A stretch of DNA of 12,050 nucleotides from Gammaproteobacteria bacterium (GCA_015494165.1 WGBS01000321.1:1-12050); one strand, 5' to 3'; numbered from the stretch's first letter, positions 1-7,555 are shown. A program made the numbers and translations. Notes: generated by a model not told the origin, from the letters alone.

Positions 1-96
1 GAGCGCTGGGACGGACAGGCGGCCCGGCGCATCCGCGCCGTGCTCGAGCGCTGGCTCGCCGACCGCGGCGCGCTGCGCGGCGCCGCCGGCGCCTGA
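1..96 (+). CDS. 3' end of a second wecB-like gene (partial, or an artefactual copy)
   Basis: Frame 1 is open from the window edge to TGA at 94-96 and gives 31 residues, beginning ERWDGQAARR and ending LRGAAGA. These match the C-terminus of the WecB protein encoded on the minus strand at 319-1518 (its residues 369-399) except for one change, Gly392 to Ala. The copy runs convergently toward the intact wecB and the match continues 55 bases past the stop. It could be the tail of a real duplicated epimerase gene whose body lies left of the window. It could equally be a fold-back artefact of amplification or assembly, since the window begins inside the repeat. The match itself is certain; its biological status is not. 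Confidence 0.5.
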   Translation, partial: ERWDGQAARRIRAVLERWLADRGALRGAAGA

Positions 97-151
97 GGCG
101 CCGGCCCGTGCCCGCGCCACCGAGCCATGCCCCTGCGTGCGGGGGAGGGCG
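1..151 (+). repeat. Left arm of a 151-bp inverted repeat
   Basis: Positions 1-151 are the reverse complement of 264-414; paired positions sum to 415. By hand I find two mismatches, at 71 (pairs with 344) and 105 (pairs with 310). The arm covers the end of a wecB-like reading frame, its stop codon and 55 bases beyond. Pairing ends sharply at 151/264. It probably continues left of the window, because position 1 is still paired. Confidence 0.95.
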
Positions 152-263
152 GTAGCGTGCCTGATCCGGGTGTCGGTCTTCAGCCTTCAGCAGGAGGCGG
201 GTCCGATGGCTGTGGAGCGGAACACAGAGGCGAGAGACATGGATCGGGAGGCGAGGGTCGGTG

Positions 264-414
264 CGCCCTCCCCCGCACGCAGGGGCATGGCTCGGTGGCG
301 CGGGCACGGCCCGGCGCCTCAGGCGCCGGCGGCGCCGCGCAGCCCGCCGCGGTCGGCGAGCCAGCGCTCGAGCACGGCGCGGATGCGCCGGGCCGCCTGT
401 CCGTCCCAGCGCTC
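264..414 (-). repeat. Right arm of the 151-bp inverted repeat
   Basis: This arm contains the last 96 coding bases of the intact wecB (319-414) and 55 bases downstream of its stop. The spacer between the arms is 152-263 (112 bp); I see no gene, promoter or terminator in it. A transcript running off wecB would fold into a hairpin of about 150 bp. Confidence 0.95.
311..329 (-). other. Short GC hairpin spanning the wecB stop codon
   Basis: The bases CCGGCGCC and GGCGCCGG flank the stop triplet and pair as an 8-bp stem with a 3-base loop. In the left-arm copy one base differs and the stem is 9 bp. There is no T-run behind it, so it is not a convincing intrinsic terminator. I see no other terminator after wecB, so the operon may continue past this point in the real genome. 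Confidence 0.4.
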
Positions 415-1518
415 CGGGACGCGTCCGCGGCGCCCGCCGCCGTCGAGCACGCGCTCGGCGGCGGCGCGGATGCGCTCGGGGTCGCTGCCCACGAGCTCGT
501 TGCTGCCCTCGGTGAGCGTCACGGGACGCTCGGTGTTCTCGCGCAGCGTGAGACAGGGGACCCCGAGGGCGGTGGTCTCCTCCTGCATGCCGCCCGAGTC
601 CGTGAGGACGAGGCGCGCCTCGCGCATGAGGCCGAGCATCTCCAGGTAGCCCAGCGGGCCGGCCAGCACCACGCCCGCGGCCTCGAGGCGGCCCGCCACG
701 CCGAGGCGCTCGATGGCCGCGCGCGTGCGCGGGTGCACCGGAAAGACCACGGGCAGGCGGCGCGCGATCTCCGCGACCGCGTCGAGAATGCCCCGCAGGA
801 CCTCGGGCCGGTCGACGTTGCCCGGGCGGTGGAGCGTGAGCAGCGCGTGCCCGGCCTCGCCCGCGCGCCGCAGGGCGCGCGGGGCGAGGCGTGCCAGCGT
901 CTCGGCGGCCGGCACCGCGCGCGGCTCCTGCGCGCGCAGGGTGTCAATCATGACGTTGCCGACGAAGTGGATGCGCCAGGGCGCGATGCCCTCGCGCAGC
1001 AGGTTCTCGCGCGCCTGCCGCTCGGTGGTGAAGAGCAGCTCGGAGAGCTGGTCCGTGAGGACGCGGTTGATCTCCTCGGGCATGCTGCGGTCGAAGCTGC
1101 GCAGCCCCGCCTCGACGTGCACCACCGGCACGCCGAGCTTGGCCGCCACCAGCGCGCAGGCGACGGTGGAGTTGACGTCGCCGACGACGATCACCGCCTC
1201 GGGGCGGCGCGCCTCGAGCACCGGCTCGAAGCGGCGCATGATCTCGGCCGTCTGCCACGCGTGGCTGCCGGACCCGACCCCGAGGTCCACGTCCGGCTCG
1301 GGGATGCCGAGCTGGCGGAAGAAGGCGTCCTTCATCTCGGCGTCGTAGTGCTGGCCGGTGTGGACCAGCGCGCAGGGCAGCGGCGTCGGCCCCTCGGCGA
1401 AGGCCGCGAGGAGCGGTGCGGCCTTCATGAAGTTCGGGCGCGCGCCCACGACGCACATGAGCCCGCCGCGCTCCGGCGCGGCGGGGCGGGTGCGGACGGC
1501 GGTCGCGGGCGCGCTCAC
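319..1518 (-). CDS. wecB: UDP-N-acetylglucosamine 2-epimerase (non-hydrolysing)
   Basis: This 399-residue cytoplasmic enzyme should interconvert UDP-GlcNAc and UDP-ManNAc and so supply a sugar precursor for the exopolysaccharide. Visible family motifs are GARPNFMK (residues 25-32), VVGDVNST (111-118, Asp114), HVEAGLRS (134-141, Glu136), MPEEINR (146-152), LTLHRPGNVDR (227-237, His230) and TDSGGMQEE (306-314). The Asp, Glu, Glu and His correspond to the residues known to be catalytic in the E. coli enzyme. Its length is close to the family norm. The frame stays open far upstream by GC bias, but I chose GTG at 1516-1518: AGGAG at 1526-1530 sits 7 bases before it, and it starts 11 bases after the upstream ATPase stop. 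It is the last operon gene in the window. Its 3' end forms one arm of the inverted repeat. Confidence 0.95.
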   Translation of the reverse strand: MSAPATAVRTRPAAPERGGLMCVVGARPNFMKAAPLLAAFAEGPTPLPCALVHTGQHYDAEMKDAFFRQLGIPEPDVDLGVGSGSHAWQTAEIMRRFEPVLEARRPEAVIVVGDVNSTVACALVAAKLGVPVVHVEAGLRSFDRSMPEEINRVLTDQLSELLFTTERQARENLLREGIAPWRIHFVGNVMIDTLRAQEPRAVPAAETLARLAPRALRRAGEAGHALLTLHRPGNVDRPEVLRGILDAVAEIARRLPVVFPVHPRTRAAIERLGVAGRLEAAGVVLAGPLGYLEMLGLMREARLVLTDSGGMQEETTALGVPCLTLRENTERPVTLTEGSNELVGSDPERIRAAAERVLDGGGRRGRVPERWDGQAARRIRAVLERWLADRGGLRGAAGA

Positions 1519-1525
1519 GCTGCGG

Positions 1526-1530
1526 CTCCT
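1526..1530 (-). promoter_or_regulatory. Ribosome binding site setting the wecB GTG start
   Basis: AGGAG on the minus strand overlaps the first base of the ATPase stop region and lies 7 bases from GTG at 1518. It rules out the much longer open frame reaching to 2466, whose upstream half is only a shadow of the ATPase gene. Confidence 0.75.
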
Positions 1531-2654
1531 CAGCTGCGCTTGCGGCGCGCCTCGCGCTTGCCGAGCACGAGCGCCTCGAGCAGCGCCTCGCGCGCGCCGT
1601 TGATCATGGCCTCGAGCTCCTCGACACGGCGCTCGAGCGCGGCGACGCGCGCGGCGAGCGAGCCCTCGGGCTCGACGGCGACGATGCGGGGAGCGGCCTG
1701 CGCGCCGCCCTGCGCCGCGGGCGCGGCCGCCTCCAGCGGCTCGTCGACGATGCGCAGCTCGAGACCCTCGGCACCCTCGCCCTCCGCGGCCTCGGCCCGC
1801 TTCGCCTTCTCGGCGCGGCGACGCGCGATGGCGTCCTCGCCGAAGCCCTCCTCGAGCAGCTCCTGCCGCACGGTCTCGAAGGCGTCCACGCCGAGCTCGT
1901 GGCGCTCCTCCAGATAGCCGAAGAGCAGCAGCCGGTCGACGACGGTGTTGATGCGGCGCGGGATGCCGCCCGTGTACTGGTGCACCTCGGCGTAGAGCTC
2001 GGGGCTGAGCCTGGGATCGTCCTTCCAGCCGACGAGCTTGAGACGGTGCTCGATGTAGGCGCGCGTCTCGTCGAGGTCCATGGGCCCCAGATGGCAGGAG
2101 GCGATGACACGCTGCCGGAACTGCTCGAGGGCGGTGTCGGCGAGCACCTCGCGGAACTGCTCCTGCCCCAGCAGGAAGGCCTGCAGCACGGGACGCTCGT
2201 CGACCTGGAAGTTGCACAGCATGCGCAGCTCCTCGAGCGTCTCGACGGGCAGGTTCTGCGCCTCGTCGACGACGATCACCACGCGCTTGCCCTGGCGCGC
2301 GCGCGCCTTGAGGTAGGTCTCGAGATTCTTGAGCAGGGCGACCTTGTTGCCGGCCTCGTGCCGCAGCCCGAGGGTGGCCGAGAGCATGGCCAGGAACTCG
2401 GTCGGGCCGAGCTGCGTGCTCTCCACGCGGCCGGCGATGACGCCCTGGTCGGCGAGCTCCTCGCACAGGAGCGCCGCGAGCGTGGTCTTGCCGGCGCCGA
2501 TGTCGCCGGTGACCACGATGAAGCCCTCGCCCTGCTTGAGCCCGTAGCGCAGGTAGGAGAGCGCGCGCTTGTGGCCGCGGCTGCCGAAGAAGAAGCGCGG
2601 GTCGGGCGTGAGCGAGAAGGGCTTGCCGCTCAGCTTGTAGAAGCTCTCGTACAT
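1530..2654 (-). CDS. XrtA/PEP-CTERM system-associated ATPase (ExeA-like AAA family)
   Basis: This 374-residue protein matches the exosortase-associated ATPase family (TIGR03015 type), related to the ExeA/GspA ATPases. The start MYESFYKLSGKPFSLTPDPR is characteristic. Walker A is GDIGAGKTT (residues 50-58) and Walker B VVIVVDEAQ (125-133). The CNFQ stretch (147-150) and GGIPRRIN follow in the AAA core. Residues 335-374 form a likely coiled coil ending in a basic tail (RRKRS). Family members lie in XrtA exopolysaccharide operons; their exact job is unknown, though a role in assembling or energising export is a reasonable inference. ATG at 2652-2654 is supported by GGGAGG about 9 bases upstream. 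It follows the outer-membrane gene by 25 bases and precedes wecB by 11, so co-transcription is likely. Confidence 0.93.
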   Translation of the reverse strand: MYESFYKLSGKPFSLTPDPRFFFGSRGHKRALSYLRYGLKQGEGFIVVTGDIGAGKTTLAALLCEELADQGVIAGRVESTQLGPTEFLAMLSATLGLRHEAGNKVALLKNLETYLKARARQGKRVVIVVDEAQNLPVETLEELRMLCNFQVDERPVLQAFLLGQEQFREVLADTALEQFRQRVIASCHLGPMDLDETRAYIEHRLKLVGWKDDPRLSPELYAEVHQYTGGIPRRINTVVDRLLLFGYLEERHELGVDAFETVRQELLEEGFGEDAIARRRAEKAKRAEAAEGEGAEGLELRIVDEPLEAAAPAAQGGAQAAPRIVAVEPEGSLAARVAALERRVEELEAMINGAREALLEALVLGKREARRKRS

Positions 2655-2679
2655 GTGCTCGTCCTCCCGAACGGCCTCC

Positions 2680-4101
2680 CTAGAAGGTGGCCGTCACCCC
2701 CAGCGTGACGACGTTCTGCCGGTAATCGCGCACGCTGCCGTCGCCGTCGCGGCGCACGCGACGCAGCGTGAGCGTCCCGCTCAGGTCCGGGCGCATGCGG
2801 CGGCTGAGCGTCCAGCTCAGCGTGCGCAGGCGGTCCTCGCCGGCGCCCCCGCGGCGGTCGCGCACCTGCTGCGTGTAGCCGAGCACCGAGTGGGTGCGGC
2901 GCGCCAGCCGCCAGTCCCACGAGGCGCGGCCGCCGCGAATGCGCTCGCTCTCGGCGGTGGTCTGGTACTCGCGGCGCTCGTCGTAGAGGCCGAGCCCGAG
3001 CACGCTGCGCGCCGTGCGGTAGCTCCAGGAAAGGGTCCCGCGCCGGCGCAGGAAGACCTCGGCCGTGAGCGCCGGGAAGCTGACCTCGATGACGGCCGGC
3101 ACCCCGCCGATCAGGATCGGGTTGCCGAAGGGATCGGTGAGGACGAAGAGCTGGCGCTCCTCGATGAGGCGCTGCACGGTGGAGAGATCCTCGGAATAGC
3201 TCGCGTCCAGCACGGCGCGACGCGTGCGCAGGCTCGCCTTGGCGAGCCAGGTGCGGCCGAAGAAGCGCTCGCCGCCGCGGGCCTCGAAGGACGTGCGTCG
3301 GCTCGGCGTCCACAGCAGGCCCGCGTTCCAGAAGGTGCCCTCGGGCGCCTCGGTGCCCGGGAGCCGCTGGTAGCTGTTGTCCTCGCGGCCGCCGCTCGCC
3401 ACCAGGCTCAGGCGCGGTGTGACGCGCAGGCGCAGGCTGGCGGTGGCGACGTCGCGCTCGAAGTCGGGGCGCCCGGAGTAGTCGCGGCGGCTGCTGGTCC
3501 AGCCGAGGCTCCAGCCGAGGCGGTCGAAGCGCGCCGTGCTCGCGACCTGGGCGCTGTAGACGTCGCTGCGGCTCGAGGTGCCGCTCACGCCCGTGTCGGT
3601 GCGCGTGAAGCGGTAGCGCAGCGTGCCGGTCGCAGCGTGTCCGAGACGGAAGCGCGCATAGGGGCTGACCGAGACGCTTCCGACGTTGGTCCGGTTGCTC
3701 GTGATGCCGAGATTACCGACCGGGAGCGCAGCGTCGGGATTGATGAGCGCCTGGCCGTAGTTGGCCGAGGCGTCCACGAAGACGTATTCGCGCACCAGCT
3801 CCGCGGCCGCACGCCCCTGGAACTGGTGCCAGGTGCGCGCCTGGTCGAAGCCCTCGGAGTAGAGGAACTGCTGCAGACGGTAGCTCGCGTCCACCTGCAG
3901 CCGCGCGCCGGCCCGGCGCGCGCGCAGCGTGGGCGCGAGCTCGAGCACCGCGCCGCTCTCCTCGCCGGTGTCCGTCAGGCGCAGGTTGTCGGTCCAGCTC
4001 AGGCGTGCGCTGGCGGCGGCGCGCAGCTCCCAGTCGCCCGCGGCGGCCGCGCCGGCGGCGAGGAGCAGGACCATGCCGGCGGTCAGCCTAGGCTTCGCCA
4101 T
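2680..4101 (-). CDS. XrtA system outer-membrane beta-barrel protein (TIGR03016-like)
   Basis: The 473-residue protein opens with a signal peptide (MAKPRLTAGMVLLLAAGAAAA, cleavage near residue 21). It continues as alternating short amphipathic strands rich in Arg, Tyr, Ser and Thr, such as SVSVSPYARFRLG and SWSYRTARSVLGLG. It ends in a terminal Phe (GVTATF), the usual signal for barrel insertion. This and its place between the kinase and the ATPase fit the TIGR03016 family of PEP-CTERM loci. By inference it is an outer-membrane pore or secretin-like partner for polysaccharide export. The start at 4101 overlaps the kinase gene by 14 bases and has no good Shine-Dalgarno, suggesting translational coupling. 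Met10 (4074) is an alternative start and would shorten the signal peptide. Confidence 0.87.
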   Translation of the reverse strand: MAKPRLTAGMVLLLAAGAAAAGDWELRAAASARLSWTDNLRLTDTGEESGAVLELAPTLRARRAGARLQVDASYRLQQFLYSEGFDQARTWHQFQGRAAAELVREYVFVDASANYGQALINPDAALPVGNLGITSNRTNVGSVSVSPYARFRLGHAATGTLRYRFTRTDTGVSGTSSRSDVYSAQVASTARFDRLGWSLGWTSSRRDYSGRPDFERDVATASLRLRVTPRLSLVASGGREDNSYQRLPGTEAPEGTFWNAGLLWTPSRRTSFEARGGERFFGRTWLAKASLRTRRAVLDASYSEDLSTVQRLIEERQLFVLTDPFGNPILIGGVPAVIEVSFPALTAEVFLRRRGTLSWSYRTARSVLGLGLYDERREYQTTAESERIRGGRASWDWRLARRTHSVLGYTQQVRDRRGGAGEDRLRTLSWTLSRRMRPDLSGTLTLRRVRRDGDGSVRDYRQNVVTLGVTATF

Positions 4102-4906
4102 AACCGTAGTAGTAGTCGCCGCGCGTGCGCTCGTGGCTCTTGTTGAGCACCAGCCCCACGGCCTTGGAGGAGTCGATCAGCCCCAGGGCCTCCTTGACGA
4201 CGTGCTGCACCGTGCGTCCGGCCTCGACCACCACCACCACCTGCCCCACCAGGTAGGTGAGGATGCTCGCCTGGCTGGCGGCGAGCAGGGGCGGCGTGTC
4301 GAAGAGCACCACCCGGTCGGGGTAGCGCTCGGCGAGCTCCTGGGTGAGCGCCCGCATCGCCTGGCTCGCGAGGAGCTCCGTGGAGTTGGGATAGGTGCGC
4401 CCCGCCGGGATCACCCGCAGCTTGGGCACGTTGGTGCGGACGATGATCTCGGACAGCGGCGCGCGGTCGCCCGCGAGCGCGTCCGTCAAGCCGGGGCGTC
4501 CCCGCAGGCCGAGCAGCTCGGTGAGCGAGGGCTTGACGAGGTCGGCGTCGACCACGAGCACCGTGTGGTCGAGCTCCATCGCCATGCTCATGGCGAGGTT
4601 GAGGGCGGTGAAGGTCTTGCCCTCGCCGGGCGCGGCGCTCGTCACCATGATGAGGTTGCCGCCGTCGACCGGCAGGGCGCCGCGGCCGAAGGCGTTCATG
4701 AGCAGCGGCCGCTTGATGGCGCGGTACTGCTCGGCGAGCGGCCCGTCCGAGTCCTCGGGCGTCAGATAGCCCTGCGCACGCAGGCGCGCCAGCGGCAGGT
4801 CGTGGCGCGGCGGCTCCGGCCGCTCGCGCCCGGCGTCGAGACGCTCGACCGTGGCCGCGCGCACCCCGGCGCCGCTCCGCTCCATGGCCTTCTCGATGCT
4901 GCTCAT
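4088..4906 (-). CDS. XrtA-associated tyrosine autokinase (BY-kinase, Wzc/CapB-like cytoplasmic domain)
   Basis: This 272-residue protein is a P-loop bacterial tyrosine kinase. Walker A is AAPGEGKT (residues 91-98), Walker A' VLVVDAD (116-122) and Walker B VVLFDTPP (199-206). The C-terminus holds a tyrosine cluster, YYYGYG (265-270), the expected autophosphorylation tail. It has no membrane segment of its own. It should act with the chain-length protein encoded just upstream, whose C-terminal cytoplasmic part would activate it; cycles of Tyr phosphorylation regulate polysaccharide length and export in the Wzz/Wzc family. Its ATG shares ATGA with the upstream stop (4903-4906), and its 3' end overlaps the outer-membrane gene by 14 bases, so the three genes are translationally linked. 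It fits the TIGR03018-type exosortase-associated kinase. Confidence 0.94.
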   Translation of the reverse strand: MSSIEKAMERSGAGVRAATVERLDAGRERPEPPRHDLPLARLRAQGYLTPEDSDGPLAEQYRAIKRPLLMNAFGRGALPVDGGNLIMVTSAAPGEGKTFTALNLAMSMAMELDHTVLVVDADLVKPSLTELLGLRGRPGLTDALAGDRAPLSEIIVRTNVPKLRVIPAGRTYPNSTELLASQAMRALTQELAERYPDRVVLFDTPPLLAASQASILTYLVGQVVVVVEAGRTVQHVVKEALGLIDSSKAVGLVLNKSHERTRGDYYYGYGEA

Positions 4907-6492
4907 AGCAACCTCCCGGCGATCTCCTGCAGCGCCGCCGGCAGCCCGAGGTCGGCGACGTAGACGGTCAGCACCCCGCCATAGGCGAGCACCAGCAGCA
5001 GCGCCGCGAAGGCGAAGCTCGCCACCTCCACCCGGCGGCGCACCCGCTGCGCCAGCGTCTGCACCAGCATCACGCCGCCCAGCACCGGCAGGCCCGTGGC
5101 CTGCCGCAGGGTGCGGCGCGTGTCGAAGGTCGGGCGCAGCTGCGTGAGCAGCAGCGCCAGCGCGAGCCCCGCGGCCACGCCGGCGCCAAGGGCCGCGCTC
5201 ATGAACAGCACGCGGTTGGGGCCTACCGGCTCGAGGGGCACGCGCGGCGGATCGATGACGCGGAACTTGACGTCGTCGGCGGTCTGCTGCGCCTCCTCCG
5301 AGATCTTGGCCGACTCGCGGCGCGCGAGGAGCTGCTCGTAGTTGCGTTTGGTGACGGCGTAGTCGCGCGTCAGGCGCTTGAGCTCGGCCTCGACCTTGGG
5401 GATGGTGTCGACCAGCGAGCGCAGCTTTGCGAGCTTGCGCTCGTAGGTCTGTACGCGCACGCGCAGCGCCGCCACGGTGGCGTCGGCCTCAGCCAGTGCC
5501 AGCTTGAGCTGCTGCCGCACGGGGTTGGCCGAGGGCGCGGGCTCGCCCGGGGCGGCGGCCGCCGCCATCGCCTCGAGCTCCTTGCGCTTCTGCTCCTCGA
5601 GGGCGGCGATGGTGCGCTTGATCTCGATCACGTCCGGGTGCTGCTCGGTGTACTTGAGGAGGAGCTCGTCGAGCTTGGCCTGCAGCGCCTGGATGCGGGC
5701 ATCCAGCGGCGAGACCGCGGTCGTCGCCGGTGCCTCCGGCACCAGGGCGTACTCGTCGGCGGCCTCGGCGTCCTCGAGCTGGCGCTTGAGCTCGTCGCGG
5801 CGGTTGACGGCCTGGCGCAGCTCCAGGCGCGCGGCCTCCAGCTCGCCCTGCACCTTCTCCAGCCGCGAGAAGTAGTCGCCGCCCTGCCCCGGCAGCAGGC
5901 CCACGTTGCGGCGCTTGAACTCCATCAGGCGGCGCTCGGCCTCGTCGAGGCGCTTGGCGTACTCGGCGATCTGCTGGTCGAGGAACTTGAGCGCCGTGGT
6001 GCTCTCGCGCCGCGAGTCGCCGAGGCTGCTCTCGACGAAGAGGGTGAGCAGCGACTGCACCACGCGCTTGGCGAGCGCCGGGTCGGGGTCGGTGAAGCTG
6101 ATGGTGTAGAGGTTGACCCGGCCGGCGTCGCGCAGGCGGATGCGCGAGGCGAGGTCGTTGAGGAGCCGCTCCATCTCCTCCGGCGTGCGCGCCTTGAGGT
6201 CGAGGTCCGTCATGCGCGCCACCTTCTCGAGGTTGGGGCGGCTCAGCAGGCTGCGGGTCATGAGCCGCAGGCGCTGGCGCACGTCGGTCTCCACGGCGAG
6301 CCCGCGCAGGAGCGGGCGCAGGAGCGAGGCGGTGTCGACGTAGACGCGCGTCGTCGCCTGGTACTGGTCCGGCATGCGGGCGACGAACAGCCAGCCCGCG
6401 ACCGACACCGCCCAGGCGGTGCCGAGCGCGAGCCAGCGGAAGCGCCACAGCCCGCGTGCCAGGGTCTGGACCTGGAAGATCAGCTCGTGCAT
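4903..6492 (-). CDS. XrtA system polysaccharide chain-length determinant (Wzz-like, TIGR03007 type)
   Basis: This is a 529-residue inner-membrane protein of the polysaccharide co-polymerase class. A membrane segment near residues 19-38 is followed by a Wzz domain (VYVDTASLLRPLLRGLAV around 50-67). A long periplasmic coiled-coil region runs through about 165-245 and 265-400. The proline-rich DPPRVPLEPVGPNR (414-427) precedes a second membrane segment (about 428-450), and a third hydrophobic segment lies near 490-512. The role is to set exopolysaccharide chain length and dock the tyrosine kinase encoded immediately downstream with a 4-base overlap. ATG at 6490-6492 has GGGAGG upstream with suitable spacing. 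It is 43 bases after the export gene. Confidence 0.94.
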   Translation of the reverse strand: MHELIFQVQTLARGLWRFRWLALGTAWAVSVAGWLFVARMPDQYQATTRVYVDTASLLRPLLRGLAVETDVRQRLRLMTRSLLSRPNLEKVARMTDLDLKARTPEEMERLLNDLASRIRLRDAGRVNLYTISFTDPDPALAKRVVQSLLTLFVESSLGDSRRESTTALKFLDQQIAEYAKRLDEAERRLMEFKRRNVGLLPGQGGDYFSRLEKVQGELEAARLELRQAVNRRDELKRQLEDAEAADEYALVPEAPATTAVSPLDARIQALQAKLDELLLKYTEQHPDVIEIKRTIAALEEQKRKELEAMAAAAAPGEPAPSANPVRQQLKLALAEADATVAALRVRVQTYERKLAKLRSLVDTIPKVEAELKRLTRDYAVTKRNYEQLLARRESAKISEEAQQTADDVKFRVIDPPRVPLEPVGPNRVLFMSAALGAGVAAGLALALLLTQLRPTFDTRRTLRQATGLPVLGGVMLVQTLAQRVRRRVEVASFAFAALLLVLAYGGVLTVYVADLGLPAALQEIAGRLL

Positions 6493-6535
6493 CGGGGAGC
6501 CTCCCGTTCCGCCCCTGCGCCGGGCCGCGCGCGGC

Positions 6536-7171
6536 CTAGAAGAAGGCCTCGGGGATGATGAGCACGTCGCCGGGCAGGATGCGCACGTTGGCGCTCACGT
6601 CGCCGCGGCGCACGAGGTCCTCGAGCCGCACCGTGTAGACCTGCTGCTTGCCGTCGACGATGCGCACCAGGCGCGCGCGGTTGCCGGCCGCGTACTCCGT
6701 GAGCCCGCCGACGGCGATCATGACGTCGAGCAGGGTCATGCCCTCTTTGTAGGGCAGGGCCTGCGGCTTGGCCGCCTCGCCCACCACGCGCACCTGCTCG
6801 CTGTAGCGGCCGACGAAGCCCGTGACGATCACCGTGACGATGGGGTTCTTGATGTACTTGGAGAGGGCCTGCTCCATGTCGCGCGCGAGCTGGGTGGGCG
6901 TCTTGCCGCTCGCCTGCAGGTCCTCCACCAGGGGCGTGGTGATCTTGCCGTCGGGCCGCACCGGAACGGTGGCCGACAGCTCCGGGTTGCGCCAGACGAA
7001 GACGTTGACGGTGTCGCCGGGCCCGATGATGTAGTTGGGCCCGGGCGCCATGCCCGTGTCCTTGAGGGGCGGCGCGGGCGGCGCGCCGGCGCAGGCGGCG
7101 AGCGCGAGCGCCGCGCCCGCGAGCAGGGCGGGAATGGCGCGGGCGGAGCGGTTGCTGCGGACGGTGCTCAC
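6536..7171 (-). CDS. XrtA system exopolysaccharide export lipoprotein (Wza/EpsE-like)
   Basis: The 211-residue precursor has a lipoprotein signal with lipobox LAAC (residues 24-27), so it should be an outer-membrane or periplasmic lipoprotein. The mature part begins with a polysaccharide-export domain (YIIGPGDTVNVFVWRNPELS, then VRPDGKITTPLVEDLQASG). An SLBB-like domain follows (VRVVGEAAKPQALPYKEGMTLLDVMIAVGG), and it ends LPGDVLIIPEAFF, typical of this short exosortase-associated export family (TIGR03027 type). An ATG 24 codons upstream also keeps the frame open. I chose GTG at 7169-7171 because AGGGAGGG lies 7 bases before it and it gives a clean signal peptide. It is the first gene of the operon. 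Confidence 0.93.
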   Translation of the reverse strand: MSTVRSNRSARAIPALLAGAALALAACAGAPPAPPLKDTGMAPGPNYIIGPGDTVNVFVWRNPELSATVPVRPDGKITTPLVEDLQASGKTPTQLARDMEQALSKYIKNPIVTVIVTGFVGRYSEQVRVVGEAAKPQALPYKEGMTLLDVMIAVGGLTEYAAGNRARLVRIVDGKQQVYTVRLEDLVRRGDVSANVRILPGDVLIIPEAFF

Positions 7172-7178
7172 GGATGGA

Positions 7179-7186
7179 CCCTCCCT
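7179..7186 (-). promoter_or_regulatory. Ribosome binding site setting the GTG start of the export gene
   Basis: AGGGAGGG on the minus strand ends 7 bases before GTG at 7171. It decides against the in-frame ATG at 7243, which would place 24 charged or polar residues ahead of the lipoprotein signal. Confidence 0.75.
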
Positions 7187-7318
7187 AAGTTCCCGGTTCG
7201 CCGGGGGTAACCCGGCCCCGGCTGCGGCCATGCGCCAGCGCACGCGGCAGGCTTCTTGGTTGTGGGATGCCGCGTCCCTGGCGTGTTCCGGGATTCTAGG
7301 GAGGGGCCGGGGCGGCGT

Positions 7319-7338
7319 CTGTCAGCGCGGATTGACAG
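7319..7338. promoter_or_regulatory. Dyad A: 20-bp CTGTCA...TGACAG element
   Basis: The sequence CTGTCAGCGCGGATTGACAG is an inverted repeat with 6-bp arms and an 8-bp centre. Its left half CTGTCAGCG is identical to elements upstream of two PEP-CTERM genes in this window. It lies 148 bases ahead of the export-gene start, where an activator site for the operon would be expected. Confidence 0.6.
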
Positions 7339-7364
7339 TCTTGCGTCGCCCCCGGCGCCGCCTC

Positions 7365-7384
7365 CTGTAAGCCATTTCTTACAG
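7365..7384. promoter_or_regulatory. Dyad B: perfect 6-8-6 palindrome CTGTAA...TTACAG
   Basis: CTGTAAGCCATTTCTTACAG has perfect 6-bp arms and the same 8-bp centre length as dyad A, 46 bases away. Shared CTGT/ACAG ends suggest both bind the same dimeric protein. The pair sits between the two divergent transcription units and could serve either or both. Confidence 0.6.
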
Positions 7385-7440
7385 TTCGTTTCCCACGGCC
7401 GGCGGCGCGCGCCCCTCGTCCCGCGGCGCCGCAGTCCGCG

Positions 7441-7459
7441 CTGTCAGCGACCTTTCCAC
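7441..7459 (+). promoter_or_regulatory. Upstream activator element of the 7670 PEP-CTERM gene
   Basis: CTGTCAGCGACCTTTCCAC matches the 19-bp elements at 10539-10557 and 11922-11940, read in the same direction relative to the gene. It lies 97 bases before the -24 GG. A weaker half-copy, GTCAGCGACTT, follows at 7526-7536. Confidence 0.6.
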
Positions 7460-7555
7460 TTTCTGACCCGGCCCGGACCGTCCCGGGGGCGGGACGCATC
7501 CCGGCGAAGGGCAATTCCACCGCGGGTCAGCGACTTGCGCGTGCACCGGCCCGCC

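Noticed and set aside
152..263. Small gene in the spacer of the inverted repeat
   Set aside because: Only very short frames without ribosome binding sites are present; a minus-strand ATG at 240 stops after 17 codons.
127..1917. Long plus-strand open frame of 596 codons
   Set aside because: It is the antisense of wecB and the ATPase gene, low-complexity and without a plausible start signal or domain.
1519..2466. wecB as part of a 715-residue fusion running to 2466
   Set aside because: The upstream half is an Arg/Ala-rich shadow of the ATPase gene on the same strand. A ribosome binding site and GTG at 1518 mark the real start.
2653..6558. Long plus-strand frames of 300-500 codons opposite the operon
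   Set aside because: They mirror the codon bias of the well-recognised minus-strand genes and show no motif, signal peptide or ribosome binding site.
7172..7290. Leader of the export operon resembles the 3' end of a c-di-GMP (GEMM-I) riboswitch (CAGCCGGG, then CCGGGTTACC)
   Set aside because: The conserved GGGACGCAAAGCC-type core and the tetraloop/receptor are absent; only short GC-rich fragments match. A covariance-model search would settle it.
7332..7337. TTGACA as a sigma-70 -35 box
   Set aside because: No -10 box lies 16-18 bases downstream, and the bases belong to dyad A.
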